Assembly (NCBI GenBank): GCA_964542255.1
Contig: CAZITV010000132.1
Span: 1 to 6,597 of the forward strand
Source of the DNA: CAYMSF01 sp964542255
GTDB taxonomy: Bacteria; Verrucomicrobiota; Lentisphaeria; Victivallales; Victivallaceae
Direction of reading: 5' to 3'
Length of the DNA stretch: 6,597 bases
Position numbers and translations under genes: made by a program. How positions within the stretch are numbered: position 1 is the first letter of the stretch; every line of letters starts with the position of its first letter. This document shows positions 5,166 through 6,597 of this stretch, one piece after another. Below the pieces are notes generated by a model. It had not been told where the DNA came from and did not search any database. It worked only from the letters and a program-made list of their open reading frames with translations.

Positions 5166-6597
5166 CTAACGATTTTTGCGCCGCTGTTTTTGTTTTTGCT
5201 TCTTTTTTTGTTTTTCCACTTTACGGCGCTGTTCAATTTCGCGGCGCGATGGACCTGTGCCGGACAGTCCCAGGCTGCCCATTTCATCATTGGTCGCGGC
5301 GCCGCTGCCGAAGCCATGCATCAAACCACCAAACAATTGTTTGATTAACCCGGGCTTTTTCATAACTTTGCGCATCATCATAAACTGTTTGATTAGTTGC
5401 GCCACCATCTCTAGTGACGTGCCGCTGCCCTTGGCAATGCGTTTCCGGCGTGGAAAATCAATGACATCCGGATGTTCACGTTCATATTTGCTCATTGAGC
5501 AAATGGCTGCTTCCATGTGGCTGAAATGAGAATGGTCGATTTCACCCATTGCGTTAGAAAGCTGTTGCCCGCCCGGCAGCATTTTGAGAATGGATTCAGC
5601 TCCGCCAAGTTTTGACATTTGGCGTAAATGCGAGAGAAAATCATTAAAATCAAACTGGTTTTTGGCCAAACGTTCGTGCATCCGTTTCGCTTCTTCGGCG
5701 TCAATTTCTTCGGCTGCTTTTTCAACGAGCGAAACGACGTCGCCCATACCCAGGATGCGGGAGGCCATACGTTCCGGATAAAACACTTCCAAATTGTCAA
5801 TTTTTTCGCCAGAGCCAATAAATTTAACCGGGCATCCGGTAACTTTGCGGATAGATAGGGCCGCGCCGCCGCGGGCATCACCGTCAAGTTTGGTCAAAAT
5901 TAATCCGGTAAGTCCCAATGCCTGATGAAAATGAGTGGCAACTGAGACCGCCTGTTGACCAAGCGCGGCATCGGCGACCAGCAGAATTTCATCGGTTCGC
6001 GCCGATTGACGCACGCGTACCAGTTCCTGTACCATATCGTCGTCAATCTGCAGACGTCCTGCCGTATCGATAATAACTGTATCTAAATGTTCAAGTTTAG
6101 CTGCTTCAATTGCGTTTCTGGCGATGGCGGCCACATCCCGATTATCGCGTTCGGCATAGACAGGAACGCCAATTTCCTGACCCAGCACTTCCAACTGAGT
6201 GATGGCGGCGGGACGGTAGATGTCGCCGGCGACCAGCATTACTTTGCGGCGGTTTTTTTTGAGATAATTCGCTAGTTTGGCGGCGGTGGTGGTTTTGCCG
6301 CTGCCGTGGAGACCGACCAGCATTATAACGGATGGCTTTGAATCAAGCAGCAATGGTGACTCTGAATCGCCCATCAGCTCCACGAGACGGTCATTAACGA
6401 CCTTGATTAACTGCTGACCCGGCGTGACTGTTCGCACCACGTCAATGCCGATGCAGGAATGTGACACGTCAGTGATAAAATCGTCAACAACGGAGATATT
6501 GACGTCGGCATCAAGCATCGCCATGCGGATTTCCTGCATAGCCTCACTAATATTCGCCTCGGTTAATTTTGCTTCACCGCGCAGCCGCTTAAAAGCG
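5166..6597 (-). CDS. ffh: Signal recognition particle protein Ffh (SRP54), 5' end outside window
   Basis: Ffh binds SRP RNA, captures signal sequences on nascent chains and, with its receptor FtsY, delivers ribosomes to the inner membrane in a GTP-dependent cycle. 476 codons are visible; the first reads AFKRLRGEAKLTE, so about 6-8 N-terminal residues are missing at the right edge. Counting from the first visible codon: N domain 1-85; G domain with P-loop GLHGSGKTT (95-103), DIYRPAA (125-131), DTAGR (177-181), TKLDGDARGGAALS (235-248) and the GSGEKIDNLEVF closing loop near 261-272; M domain with LGGAESILKMLPGG (330-343) and the RNA-binding RRKRIAKGSGTS (383-394). The P-loop has His where Gln is usual. 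The C-terminus ends in a 25-residue Lys/Gln/Arg tail after a Gly-rich linker. The gene is separate from rpsP, its frequent neighbour, and may lead a transcript with the two genes that follow. Confidence 0.98.
   Translation of the reverse strand, partial: AFKRLRGEAKLTEANISEAMQEIRMAMLDADVNISVVDDFITDVSHSCIGIDVVRTVTPGQQLIKVVNDRLVELMGDSESPLLLDSKPSVIMLVGLHGSGKTTTAAKLANYLKKNRRKVMLVAGDIYRPAAITQLEVLGQEIGVPVYAERDNRDVAAIARNAIEAAKLEHLDTVIIDTAGRLQIDDDMVQELVRVRQSARTDEILLVADAALGQQAVSVATHFHQALGLTGLILTKLDGDARGGAALSIRKVTGCPVKFIGSGEKIDNLEVFYPERMASRILGMGDVVSLVEKAAEEIDAEEAKRMHERLAKNQFDFNDFLSHLRQMSKLGGAESILKMLPGGQQLSNAMGEIDHSHFSHMEAAICSMSKYEREHPDVIDFPRRKRIAKGSGTSLEMVAQLIKQFMMMRKVMKKPGLIKQLFGGLMHGFGSGAATNDEMGSLGLSGTGPSRREIEQRRKVEKQKKKQKQKQRRKNR

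Overview
The window is a bacterial housekeeping locus of moderate GC content (by eye near 50%). It holds eight protein genes. Five read rightward in the familiar ribosome-biogenesis order rpsP, khpA (KH-domain protein), trmD, rplS, rnhB (572-3027). Three read leftward from the right edge: ffh (5' end outside the window), an unrecognised membrane-anchored protein, and a nifS-type cysteine desulfurase (3030-6597). The two gene groups meet tail to tail at 3027/3030 with 2 bases between the stop codons.

The organism is clearly a bacterium, with good Shine-Dalgarno sites before most genes and ATG or GTG starts. The lineage cannot be fixed from one locus. The nifS-like desulfurase, the unfamiliar two-TM/helical-repeat protein, and the rpsP and Ffh sequence style would suit a less studied Gram-negative group such as the PVC assemblage (Lentisphaerota/Verrucomicrobiota-like). 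That is a weak inference.

Region by region: 1-571 holds no convincing protein gene. It carries a possible weak intrinsic terminator (160-183), a perfect 8-bp stem with a 17-nt loop (185-217), a candidate sigma70-type promoter (260-289), a perfect 12-base palindrome (311-322) and a long leader ahead of rpsP. Region 572-3027 is a tight operon making ribosomal proteins bS16 and bL19, the tRNA m1G37 methyltransferase, an RNA-binding KH protein and RNase HII. Two things differ from the textbook cluster: rimM is absent between khpA and trmD, which overlap by 8 bases, and ffh is not upstream of rpsP but sits at the far end on the other strand. Region 3030-6597 (minus strand) encodes SRP GTPase Ffh, the membrane protein and the desulfurase, with gaps of 74 and 52 bases and no clear terminators, so co-transcription is possible.

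I found no mobile element, CRISPR array, tRNA or rRNA. The points most worth a second look are the TrmD active-site departures (Glu where the E. coli catalytic Asp169 lies, plus SGN for GGE), the missing rimM, the structured rpsP leader, and the unrecognised membrane protein beside ffh. I do not see strong evidence for a novel defence or mobile system here.
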